The notes beneath the pieces were generated by a model, which did not search any database, was not told the DNA's origin, and worked only from the letters and a program-made list of their open reading frames with translations. Positions 43,178 through 53,633 of a stretch of DNA of 64,000 nt are shown here, piece by piece (positions within the stretch are counted from its first letter, which is position 1; the number at the start of each line of letters is the position of its first letter). The DNA comes from Hemerocallis citrina (taxonomy: Eukaryota; Streptophyta; Magnoliopsida; Asparagales; Asphodelaceae). The translations under genes were made by a program, and so were the position numbers. The stretch spans positions 184,534,175-184,598,174 of the forward strand of contig CM030362.1 of NCBI GenBank assembly GCA_017893485.1. Reading direction: 5' to 3'.

Positions 43178-45380
43178 CTATTTAGAAGATGGGCAAACCT
43201 CTTCGTTGGCGGCAGTTTTGGCATCAGGGTCGGCCACGGCAACGTCTTCATCACCACCGCCTTTGGGAGTCAGTGGATGGTCGGGCATCTTCATGTCATA
43301 ATTGAACTCGTCAAGCTACAACTGAAGGTGGTAGTACCTGACGTGCTCGATCGCCCGGGCGCACACCTTGTCCTGAGCCTTGATAATCTTGTCTATGCCG
43401 GCCTGCTTGATCTTCTTTATCTCACGGGTGGCCGCCTTCTTTAATTTGCCCTCCCTCTTCATGCTGGTGTCGGCCTGGGAAGCCAGCTCGGCCTGAAGGG
43501 CTTGATTACGGGACTCACCCGCCATCAGCTTTAACTTAAGGTCCTTCATCTCTCGCTCATAGCGTTGAGTGTTCCTCACCACCCCCTTCAGCTCCTGATG
43601 ATGCAGCTTCATCACCTGGGAAACCTGCCATGCACGCCTATAGCCGGGGGAATAAGACTTGGACTAAAAAATAGCAACCAAAGTATAAGGGAATCAGAGC
43701 GAAACTAAGGTTACCTGCACGCTCGCCTGAGCCCACTTCATATAGCTGGACTCAATGGTGTCACACTCCATGGCCTGCCGGTCCCGAGGTGGGGCGAGTT
43801 TCTCGACCACTTCGATTGCCACAGGACCCTCGGACAGGGTATCGGCGACCCAAATGGCCCCGTCAGGGGCCCACGGTCAGAGCCCCACGTCGCCCATGAC
43901 CTTCTGGGCCTCTGGATTGACGGGAGGGAGGCCACTCCTCAAAACCTTAGTAACCTTCAGGTTACTTGAGCTTGGGGCCGTCTCGGAGAAGCCAGGAGTG
44001 CCGGGGACCGCCTGAGACTTCTGTCTTTTCAGCATCGGGTTGGAAGGTTCTTCAGAACCCCTTGGGAAGTGACCTTCCCCTGCTTCTCCTGTTCAGCCCG
44101 ATTGGCCCTCTTCTTCTTCAACATGACCCTCCTCGCGGAAATCTCTGCAGTGTCCATATCTGCAAAAGAAAGAGGTGTATAAGATGAAGAAAAAAACTTG
44201 AATGAAACGTAAACGAAAGACATACTAGAAGGAATGAGGCTCAATCCGATCCGAGCTAGAAGCCTCTTCGTCACATTCGGCCAACCGATGCTGTTGCCCA
44301 CACATATTAGATCGACCTCTGTCCACTCCTCTACCGTCAGATCGATTTTTCGAGGGCCCTTAAAGTTGGGCTTGTAGAAGTTCCACTTCGTAGTTATCAC
44401 CCAGAGTGCCTGACTACGAACGACAAAGTATTTCCCCTTCCACCCCTTTTTCGAGTCCGGGTGGCTGTGGACGACGTTCTTCTCTTGGCGGGGCGAAATA
44501 TAGTAAATCCTTTCATACTCGCCCGACGAGCTTATACCCAAAATAGCTCGTAAATACTTCAATCTTAGGGGCACGCCCCTCTCCTTGCAAAGTAGCATGA
44601 AGCACACGAGCTGCTTCCAAGAGTTCGACCGTATGGCATCGGACTCAACGATGCCCATGACAGAACTTTCTGGATGAATGGGTGGATATGTAGACGTAAG
44701 CCCGAGCTGAACGCATCCATAGGAAACACGCAGAAGCAGGGTGCTAAGTTATCCGTGGGGCAAAGCCCGGGGCTGGGGATCAACAACTCGTACTCATGAC
44801 CTATGAAGTAGCTAGCTCTGATGACCGTAAGATCGTTCGAGGTCAAAACAGTTGGCATTTTATCCATGGAGATCTTCGTTCGAATGGTAGAAGATGGTTG
44901 CACCCCATATCAAACTAATCCCTCGACATCGTCTGAATACATTCTAATTGAGCTCGACTGCCGAAGGAAGGGAACGTCGAGCCTGATTTTCGAAGCCGTC
45001 TCATCCGGACTGTCCGACAGGGTCCACTTCATTTTCTTCTATCGGACATGAGGGCCCTTGGGGGGGGGGGGGAAGACATCGCCAAAGGCGCCAGATTGGG
45101 CTCTTCTGCTAAGGGGTCAACTTCAACTACCTCGTATTCCTTCACTCTCTTAATTACCTTGTCCTTCTCCACTCCACCAACTAGTTCCACGTCGTCACCC
45201 TTCTCCTCCATGTGCACACTAACTTCCGAGTTGCTTGACTCCACTACGAAAGGCTTTCTGCTGCGGAGCGGCTGGACGTCATAAACTGTCTCCCTTGTCT
45301 CCCAAGATGTGGAGTCGGAGAGACGCAGGCCATCACACCGAACCAATGTAGAGGATGATGAACCAGACTAAGGCCTCGAC
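43178..45380 (-). pseudogene. Antisense gene in gypsy element, 'putative gypsy-type transposon' (Transposase_28-like) family
   Basis: Transcribed opposite to gag. An acidic N-terminal part (VYDVQPLRSRKPFVVESSNS, 45346 down) leads through a C-run to the domain core: HEYELLIPSPGLCPTDNLAP, FPMDAFSSGLRLHIHPFIQK, SWKQLVCFMLLCKERGVPLR and GWKGKYFVVRSQALWVITTK (44830-44350). Two spliceosomal-type introns are visible: 44160-44225 (GTATGT to TTTTGCAG) and 43638-43714 (GTAACC to CTATAG). After these comes a Lys-rich coiled coil (MKDLKLKLMAGESRNQALQA) and the end DHPLTPKGGGDEDVAVADPD, with TAG at 43178-43180. An in-frame TAG near 43320 and frame losses near 45030-45075 show decay. The family name is from memory of PF04195; the function is unknown. 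Confidence 0.68.
45060..45072 (+). repeat. Poly-G run
   Basis: Thirteen G in a row, inside the antisense gene where its frame changes. Such runs are prone to replication slippage and sequencing error. Confidence 0.85.
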
Positions 45381-45719
45381 ATATTGGAATTACTAACCTG
45401 TTTAAATTGCCGAAAAGGTCACCGCCGGTGATTGTACTGTGCTAGAGAGAAAACATGGGAACTTAGAGAGAGAGCTAAAGTGAAAAATGAGAAGGGGGGG
45501 GGGATATATATTGAACCCAACGACTTCTCAATTTCTTCGAATCCTGCGACTCCTCGAATTCTGCAAACATGATGTCACCATCACACGTGTCATTACAGGA
45601 GTGGCCCACATGCAGCGCAATTCCTCTCCAAGTCCAATTTCTCACAAAGTCCAAAACGTTCGAGCCACGGCATACACTTCGAGCCCGCCAACAAAGAAAC
45701 AAGCTTTTGACCAGTCACG

Positions 45720-48135
45720 AAGACCCCTGGCTCGACGCTCAGCATGTGCCTCGAGCGAGTAGCCAACTTTCTTATTGAAAGCACCTCAAAGCAAGGCCAC
45801 CTGGCTCGACGCTTGGCATGTGCCTCGAGCATGCAGACAACTTTCTCACTGAAAGCGCCTCAAAGCAAGGCCACATGGTTCGACGCTTGGCATGTGCCTC
45901 GAGCAAGCAGCCAGCTTTCTCACTAAAAGCACCTCAAAGCAAGGCCACCTGGCTCGAAGCTAGGCTTGTGCCTCGAGCGAGCAGCCAAATTTTTCACTGA
46001 AAGCACCTCAAAGCAAGGCCACCTCACTCAAAGCTCGGCATGTGTCTCGAGCGAGCAGCTAGCTTTCTCACTGAAAGCACCTCAAAGCAAGGCCACCTGG
46101 CTCGACGCTCGGCATGTGCCTCGAGCAAGCAGCCAGCTTTCTCTCTGAAAGCGCTTAAAAGCAAGGCCACCTGGCTCGACGCATGCAACCACCTTTCTCT
46201 CTAAAAGTGCCTCAAAGCAAGGCCACTTGGCTCGAAGCTCGGCATGTGCCTCAAGCATGCAACCAGCTTTCTCACTAAAAATGCCTCAAAGCAAAGCCAA
46301 CTTGCTCGACGCTCGGCACGTACGTCGAGCAAGCAGCCAGCCTTATCACTGAAAGCACCTCAAAGCAAGGCCACCTGGCTTGACGCTCGGCATGTGCCTC
46401 GAGCAAGCAGCCAACTTTCTCACTGAAAGCACCTTAAAGCAAGGCCAACTGGCTTGACGCTCGGTACGTGCCTCGAGCAAGCAGCCATCCTTATCACTGA
46501 AAGTGCCTCAAAGCAAAGCCACCTGCCTCGACATTCGGTATGTACCTTGAGCAGACAGCCATCTTTCTTATTGAAAACACCTCAAAGCAAGGCCACTTGG
46601 CTCGATGCTCGGCACGTGCCTCGAGCAAGCAACCAACCTTCTCACTGAAAATGCCCAAAGCAAGGCCAACTGGCTCGACGCTCGGCATGTGCTTCGAGCA
46701 AGAAGTCAGCTTTCTTACTGAAAGCGCCTCAAAGCAAGGCCACCTGGCTCGACGCACGGCATGTGCCTCGAGCAAGCAGCCAACTTTCTTACTGAAAGCA
46801 CCTCGAGAAAGCAGCCAACCTTCTCACTGAAAGTGCCTATAGCAAGGCGACTGGCTCGATGCTTGGCAAGTGCCTCGAGCAAGCAGTCAGCTTTCTCACT
46901 GAATGCGCCTCAAAGCAAGGCCACCTAGCTCAAAGCTGGGCATGTGTCTCAAGCGAGCAGCCAGCTTTCTCATTGAAAGCACCTCAAAGTAAGGCGATCT
47001 GGCTCGAAGCTTGGCATGTTTCTCGAGCGAGCAGCCAGCTTTCTCACTAAAAATACCTCAAAGCAAGGCCACTTGGCTCGACGCTCGGCTTGTGCCTCGA
47101 GTAAGAAGCCGACTTTCTCATTGAAAGTGTTTCAAAGTATGGCCACTTGGCTCGATGCAAGCAGCCAGCTTTCTCACTGAAAGTGCCTCAAAGCAAGGCC
47201 ACATAGCTCGAAGCTCGGCATGTGCCTCGAGTATGCAGCCAGCTTTCTTACTAAAAGTGCCTCAAAGCAAGGCCAAATGGCTCGACGCTCGGTACGTACC
47301 TCGAGTAAATAGCCAGCCTTCTCACTAAAAGCACCTCAAAGCAAGGTCACTTGGCTCGACGCTCGGTATGTGCCTCGAGCAAGCCGTCAGCTTTCTCACT
47401 TGAAGTACCTCAAAGCAAGGCCAACTGGCTTGACACTCGGCACGTGCCTCGAGCAAGAAACCTTTTTCTCATTGAAAGCACCTCAAAGTAAGGCCACCTG
47501 GCTCGATGCTCGGTATGTGCCTCGAGCAGGAAGCCAGTTTTCTCACTGAAAGTACCTCAAAGCAAGGACAACTGGCTCGATGCTCGGCACGTGCCTCGAG
47601 CAAGCAGCCAGTCTTCTCACTAAAAGCGCCTCAATGCAAGGCCAACTGGCTCGACGCTCGGCATGTGCCTTCAGCAAGCAGCCAACTTCCTCACTAAAAG
47701 CATCTCAATGCAAGGCCAACTGGCTCGACGCTCGGCACGTGCCTCGAGCAAGCAGCTAGCCTTCTCACTGAAAGCATCTCAAAGCATGGCCACCTTGCTC
47801 GACGCTCGGCACGTGCCTCAAGCAAGTAGTCAGCCTTCTCATTGAAAGCACCTTAAATCAAGGCTACCTGGCTCGACGCTCTGCATGTGCCTCGAGAAAG
47901 CAGCCAACCATCTCACTGAAAGCACCTTAAATCAAGGCCAACTGGCTCGATGCTCGGTACGTGCCTCGAGCAAGTAGCCAGCCTTCTCACTTAAAGCACC
48001 TTAAAGCAAGGCCACCTGGCTCGACGCTCGGCAAGTGCCTCGAGCAGGCAACCAACTTTCTCACTGAAATCACCTCAAAGCATGACCAATTGGCTCGACA
48101 CTTGGCACGTGCCTAGAGCAAGAATCTAGCCTTCT
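45720..48135 (+). repeat. 74-bp minisatellite, ~32 copies
   Basis: The unit has the core ctcgacgctcggcatgtgcc, then tcgagcaagcagccagcttt, then ctcactgaaagcacctcaaa and gcaaggccacctgg. Starts fall every 74 bp (for example the motif at 45744, 45818 and 45966). Copies differ by scattered point changes and a few deletions (near 46180, 46655, 46805 and 47150). It lies between the antisense gene and the 3' LTR. Runs of 60-96 codon frames across it are artefacts of the periodicity. Confidence 0.95.
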
Positions 48136-48800
48136 CTCAGAACCTCGGAGCTCGACACAAACCTCGAGCAGGCACACAACTTTCTCTAAGAAAGCGTCGA
48201 GCGCTCGACACCAACCCCGAGCGAGCTATTGGCTCAGAGCTCGTCACGTGCCTCGACCAGGCACACAACTTTCTCTCAGAAAGCGCCTCCCTCGAAGCGC
48301 TTGGCACCGACCCCAAGTGAGCTATTGGCTCGGAGCTCGGCACGTGCCTTGAGTAGGCACACAACTTTCTCTCAGAAAGCGCCTCCTTTGAAGCGCTCAG
48401 CACCGACCCCGAGCGAGCTATTGGTTCGGAGCTTGGCACGTGCCCCGAGCAGGCACACAGCTTTCTCTTAAAAAGCGCCTCACTCAAAGTGCTCAACACC
48501 GACCCTGAGAAAGCTACTGGCCCGGCGCTAGAAAGCGCTCGACACCGACCCTGAGCGAGCTACTGGCTCGACGCTCGAAGCACTCGGCAGCAATCCCGAG
48601 CGAGCTAATGGCTCGGAGCTCAGCATGTGTCTCGAGCAGGCACAAAGCTCTCTCAGAAAGCGCCTCGCTCATGGCGCTCGGCACCAACCCCGAGCGAGCT
48701 ATTGGCTCGGAGCTCGAAACGTGCCACGAGCAGGCACACTGCTCCATCTCAGAAAGAGCCATGCTCGAACCGCTCGACATTGACCCCCCAAGCTCGGCGC
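48136..48800 (+). repeat. Second, related 96-bp tandem array
   Basis: Longer units with gagcgagctattggctcgga, then gctcggcacgtgcctcgagc, then aggcacacaactttctctca. The motif gctattgg lies at 48225, 48321 and 48417, exactly 96 bp apart; later copies are truncated or scrambled. It shares gtgcctcgagca and tttctc with the 74-bp unit, so both probably derive from one ancestor. Confidence 0.88.
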
Positions 48801-49002
48801 TTGACACCAACCCCCAAAGCTTGGCGCTCGGCTCGGACATCGACCAAGCCATACACCACTCTCGGCTCGGCCCCGACCCCAAACATTTGTTTCGGGGGCT
48901 CACTATCTCATCTTCGCACAAGCACTCTCCACCGATCTTCTCACAAGAACGGACTACTTCTCGACGGTTGGTGCACACAACCCTCCAGGAGTGGGGGGCT
49001 TA

Positions 49003-49426
49003 TGATGTGAGTATAAGTGACGTGGCCCAATCAGGGCCGTCAGATTTCCTTGATATTCGCTCATCTAAGATCATCAGGTCAAAAGGTCCAATAGGCCTTC
49101 TGCACCTTCAGGCCCACAGACAAACAGGTCTAACCCTGCCCATTAGGGTTAGATACCCGTTTGCTCTGCCTATAAATACCAGGCTCCCTCCACCTTAAGA
49201 AAGGTAATATCAAAATCTTAACCTGAACCCTAGCTTTCACTGCTGTCCAGTAACTGACTAGATCGTCGGAGGGCCTGTCGCCGGGATTTCTCCCGGTGTT
49301 TCTAGGTCTTTTGCAGGTGCCCAGTCGTCCAGCCACCAGCTGCTCTTCCGAGCCGACCTCCAGAAATAGGTCCGATCTATGACTGAGATCTGTCCCTTCC
49401 ACTACACAAAAATACAAGAACTCATA
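49003..49426 (+). repeat. 3' LTR of the gypsy-like element
   Basis: Preceded by a polypurine tract (aggagtggggggctta). Contains ctataaatacc near 49168-49178 and ends near 'aactcata'. Clearly diverged from the 5' LTR at many single bases, so the insertion is not recent. Confidence 0.82.
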
Positions 49427-49930
49427 CTTGGTACTCCCGCACCGAAAACATGCAGCATCAACTGATAATGAAACTTAATGCGAGTCTAAGTATGAATTGA
49501 AACCAAAGATATTCTCATCTGAAAAGTATAGCGTGGAGTTGGCTTAAGATATCCTAATATCGTATCATGACCCTGTTTGCATCCTCTATGTGGTCCGCAT
49601 GTGATTTGTACAAGCCTATAAATCTCGACAAAATTTTTTGCCTCTTACATAATCTTTATCAAGGAGATCACTTTGAGTTTCTTGCACTATAAATAAACGC
49701 AGTCTCCAAAAGCAATGTCAGATAGAGTCCAAGTATAAACCAAAATCAAAGATATTCTCATTTGGAAACCAATGAATTGTATGGTTTGCATTGGGGTGGC
49801 TTAAGAGATCATAATATCCTGCCATTAGCCTATTTAGACCAGCTTTGTGGCCTGATTGCAATTTGTAAGAGCCTTCAAATCTCAACAAAAACCTATGGCT
49901 CTTATATAATCTTTATATCAATGTTTTTAT
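49427..49930. repeat. Imperfect ~244-bp direct duplication, non-coding
   Basis: The segment starting gagtctaagtatgaattg at 49482 matches, with many changes, the segment starting gagtccaagtataaacc at 49726 (shared blocks: caaagatattctcat, ggcttaaga, atctcaacaaaa or its variant). No gene in it. An old tandem duplication in the spacer between the gypsy element and LINE-2. Confidence 0.65.
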
Positions 49931-50825
49931 TTTTATTTTAAAATTTTAGGAAAATGTGGAGTGTAGACACCATTTTTTATTAATAAGATTATAATGAAAC
50001 AAACCTATGAAAACCTGGGCACAAGTACAAGTACAAGCAGAAATGAAAAGAAAATAAAATTGTTAACCTCCAACCCTAGGAGGGAAGGACAAATGTCAAA
50101 CAAATAAAGAAAACGAAGATCAAGTCTCGAACAACAACCCTAAAGGGTGGGATAATCTGTAACGCCCTGAATTTCAAACTCAAAAAATTCGCGACTCATC
50201 CTGAAACTTCACTTCAATGTAATATAAACATAGTACCAAAACAAAGAAAAATTTAAAACTTTTATTATATTAACTCCCTTTACAATGCACAACAGAATTA
50301 TTACACATTAATTACAACTTGTTACAAAATTCAAACTTCCGTCTTCAGTATCATCTATGGCAAAACTCGCGTCCATGCCACTTATCAACACGAGTCCTGC
50401 AAAACTATTGAACTGTGGGCACGTCGGTTGAATGCAACTGACGCAATATTGATAATAACAGTGATCTTCCAAGTCTCACAATCACGCACCTAGTGCAAAA
50501 ATAAAATAATAGGGATAATAAAAACAACAAAGTGAATCTAGTCTAAGTGTATGAGTGTATGCCATGAACATAATTAGAATGCATAAAAACAAACACATGA
50601 AAACAATTGCATAAAAAACAGATGCATAAAAACAAATGCATAAAATGCTCACTAATGCATACTTGTTCGAATTCTATACATCCTATACTACGTAGGTCTG
50701 AGGGCAAGCCCTTAACGTTCACCTCATTATAGGGTTAAGTTCCTCGTTATGCAATCGTAACTCGATGACAGACTTCAAGACTTAGACAATTTGTGCGTAC
50801 CTAGTTCACACCTCGATAAATTCAG

Positions 50826-51058
50826 AAACCAATCCCACACCGTAGATTAGCTGGGGACACTCCCAATCACATCTCGATCATTTCGGGGATTCAATCTCAC
50901 ACCGCAAGCCATGGCGCCTCACCACACACAAACATCCTATGAGCGTTGCATCGATCTCGATAATTCCGGAGATCAATCCCACACCGCAGATGAGCTGGGG
51001 ACACTCCCAATCACATCTAGATAATTTCGGAGACCATCTCACACCGCAGATTCCTGAG
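50826..51058 (+). repeat. Degenerate tandem repeats in the LTR-like element
   Basis: The motif atcccacaccg.agat.agctgg occurs at about 50833 and 50974, each followed by ggacactcccaatcacatct and by a half copy with ctcacaccgca. Main spacing about 141 bp. Confidence 0.75.
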
Positions 51059-52035
51059 GCCCCCCTACTCATGTTTGCTCTTGCTCCCTCATATCTCCAT
51101 CTAGTGCCTATCCTTATATTTACCCAAAACAACCATGGCCACCTAGAGCTAACTCACCCTACCGGACTTAAACCAACCCCTCTAGGAACACTAGCCCAAC
51201 CTGGCTAATTCTCACATTTTTATAATCACAACCTGCCGGTATTTAGGGTCATGTTCTGCCTCTAGAGCCCTCACAATTAAAACATTACCACTTTCTTTCT
51301 AGGGTTTCTACATTAACCCTAAACTTAAAATAACCCTTAACGGTTCATTCATGATCTTCTCAACTTTCATAAAAATACGATTTTCCACACAACCACATTG
51401 ATCTCAACTTAATGCATCTCTATTCTTTTCACATTCAACTCATAATCATTAGTTTTTAGCCAACAAATAGATCACACAAAAAAAAACCTGTTTCCTCAAT
51501 TTAATGAACAAACTACTCTCATAATTATTTGATTTCATTTATAGAAATAAATTCAAAATCACAAAAACATTATCATTTCAACCTGTAGCAATTCTTTCCA
51601 TATTTAAAACTCCAACATTAAATTATGGGATTTTAATTCGTTTACAACTGAAAAGACCCATTTAAAAACAAATCTAGAATTTTATCCCTTAAAATATGTA
51701 ACTTTATGTTTCCAAATCTAAAAATATAATCATTTAAAATCTAAATTAATATATTCTCAAATCTGAAAATCATATCATTCAAAACTAAAATTTATGCTCT
51801 TCAAAACCTAAAATTTATACCCCTTTAAAACATAGTTTTTCATCATACAAATTTGCAACTCAAACGTACAAGATCTGAAAATCAATTCTAAAAAATTGAA
51901 GGTTTAAAAAATCAATAATCTATAACATTAAAATTTATTATATTAATTCCCCTATTCAAACAATTCTTTAAACGGAGTTAAAAGAACCAAAAAAATCCAA
52001 CAATTTCAAAAAAAAAAAAAAATCCTTCAATAACT

Positions 52036-52103
52036 GGCCACACTGGGTTTTGAACCCACGACCCAGCAAGAGGCCCAATGCCCAAATCCACCTGGGCTAG
52101 CCA
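52036..52103 (-). other. tRNA-like sequence (possible Pol III A/B boxes) in the LTR-like element
   Basis: On the minus strand, TAGCCCAGGTGG resembles an A box and GGGTTCAAAACCC a B box at roughly tRNA spacing. The acceptor arms pair only partly (about 5 of 7) and an anticodon stem is unclear. Most likely a decayed tRNA-derived piece, not a working tRNA. Confidence 0.3.
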
Positions 52104-53633
52104 ACTACTCCAATGCCATTCACTGTCGTATTGAGTTCTAAGGTATTTTATAACTCGTTCTTATAGTACAGACCCTAGGTCATGTACAAAATCAGAAACC
52201 CTATAACTCCCAAACCCTAATACAATAACTCTGGTTACTGTTCACCCCATGAACAGTGAAACCCGAAACCCCACATGTTCCAATTCAACCATACTACAAT
52301 TATTCAAACCCTAATATTAAGCTTGGGTTTTTAATAATTAAAAACAACGAATAAACACAGAAAAATCTCAACTTTAAAATCAATCAAGAATGAATTTAAG
52401 AGCGTACAATAAGTTCTAATTATCTCTACAAATCTGCATCATCTACAATTTAAATTGATGATCATCCAATCAATTTTATAAATCCCAAATTAGATCTTTA
52501 TCAACTAAAAATTTGTATTTATATGTTCATGATAATATCTAAATCATAATATTAAAACCTAATATTTAATACACAATCCATCATCGTACAACAAGTTCAT
52601 GAATCAAGATGAGTTCATCTACGTGTAACATCAATAAACATTTTTTTTTCTTTTTGTTTCTTTTTCTTTTAACATGATAATACAACACCAATGGAGTTTA
52701 GTTCCATGAAAATATCAATACCACATTCATTCATCATGCATACATCCATCATCACATATTCAAACATGAACAACATGCTCATTAAAATTTTATAAGTCCA
52801 TATGAAAGTCCTAGCTTGTTTTCTATTTGATTCATCAAAACAATAAATTAAAACCCACCTTAAAGTAGAAATCTTTGAAAAATCGAAAAAAGCTTTTCTC
52901 CCAAACTATGGATCAACTTCTCCAAACTCCAAGAAAATCACCAAAATATAGCAAATATAAGAGTAGCTAAAATCCTCTGTTCATGCTCTCTCTTATATAG
53001 CTGGGTTCTGGGAAATTAGGGTTTTAATTATAGTTTTGCAATAAAATCCCCAACAATCCAAAATTACATGATTATATATATTTATTCAATTAAATCAATA
53101 AAATCAACTAAATATGGATATAATCTAATATCTTAGAGCCCTATACCGATAGCTGGCCCTAAAACTCAGTCAACCAATTTTAAGGTCAAATTTCACCTCC
53201 AAGCAACTTTTTACAAAAAGGTCCATTTCTTTCGGAAGTTTACAAAGGTAATTTCCTTTATTCAGAAAAATCCCGAAAATTCAAATATACCCAATAACAA
53301 ATAACAGAGTTTGTTTATCAACTCATAATTCTAAATTCTCACTTCGAAAAATATTTGCATGTGTTTTGCACGTGCAAAATAGTAATTGAAGAAAATAATA
53401 AAATTTTCCATTCCTTCATCCAAATGAAATAAAAACAAATAATAAAATTTAATGATGAAAATATAGATAAATAAATAATAGTGATTGTATAATCATAATA
53501 CATAGTATTGCACGTGCTTTGCACGTACAAAAGAGATCGTAGTCAAGGAAATATAATAATAACCCATCAATTTAATTGATGAAAATAAATAATTCTAAAT
53601 GATATCTTTTATTTTATGGGGTGTTACATAATC

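Larger units (their letters stand above)
39283..49426 (+). mobile_element. Large Ty3/gypsy-like LTR element, Tat-like, lacking RT and integrase
   Basis: Direct repeats of about 423 bp, 39283-39705 and 49003-49426 (both start TGATGTGAGTATAAGTGACG), act as LTRs. Each contains the TATA-type ctgcctataaata. A polypurine tract (aggagtgggggg) lies immediately left of the 3' copy at about 48988-48999. The interior holds gag and a protease piece (39767-41650), a 57-bp repeat array, an antisense intron-containing gene (43178-45380) and two minisatellite arrays (45720-48800). RT, RNase H and integrase are not found. A primer-binding site and a target duplication could not be identified. Antisense genes and 3' satellite-like repeats are known from the Tat group (Ogre, Grande). 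Confidence 0.82.
50158..53628 (-). mobile_element. 3.47-kb LTR-like element without coding region, inserted in LINE-2
   Basis: Plus-strand ends TGTAACGCCC (50158) and GGGGTGTTACA (to 53628), flanked by the 5-bp repeat TAATC (50153-50157 and 53629-53633). No direct terminal repeats inside, so it is best read as a solo LTR or a single long non-coding element. On the minus strand, ctatataagagagag near 53000-52986 looks like a TATA box followed by a leader. No protein domain was seen; open frames near 50878-51208 lie in internal repeats. Inserted three bases past the LINE-2 ORF2 stop. Confidence 0.82.

Noticed and set aside
45744..47845. Series of 60-96 codon frames with near-identical proteins
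   Set aside because: Produced by the 74-bp tandem array; the period is not a multiple of three and the frames stop within two or three units.
45720..48800. CRISPR array
   Set aside because: Units are contiguous with no unique spacers, and the setting is a plant retrotransposon.
39271..49430. A 5-bp target duplication for the gypsy-like element
   Set aside because: Candidate pairs (actga/actca, aagac/agaac) need mismatches and shifted LTR ends; not good enough to claim.
50878..51208. Protein-coding genes on both strands
   Set aside because: They coincide with internal repeats of the non-coding LTR-like element and have no domain.
52036..52103. Functional tRNA gene
   Set aside because: A/B-box-like words exist but stems pair poorly and no convincing anticodon loop is seen; kept only as a weak feature.
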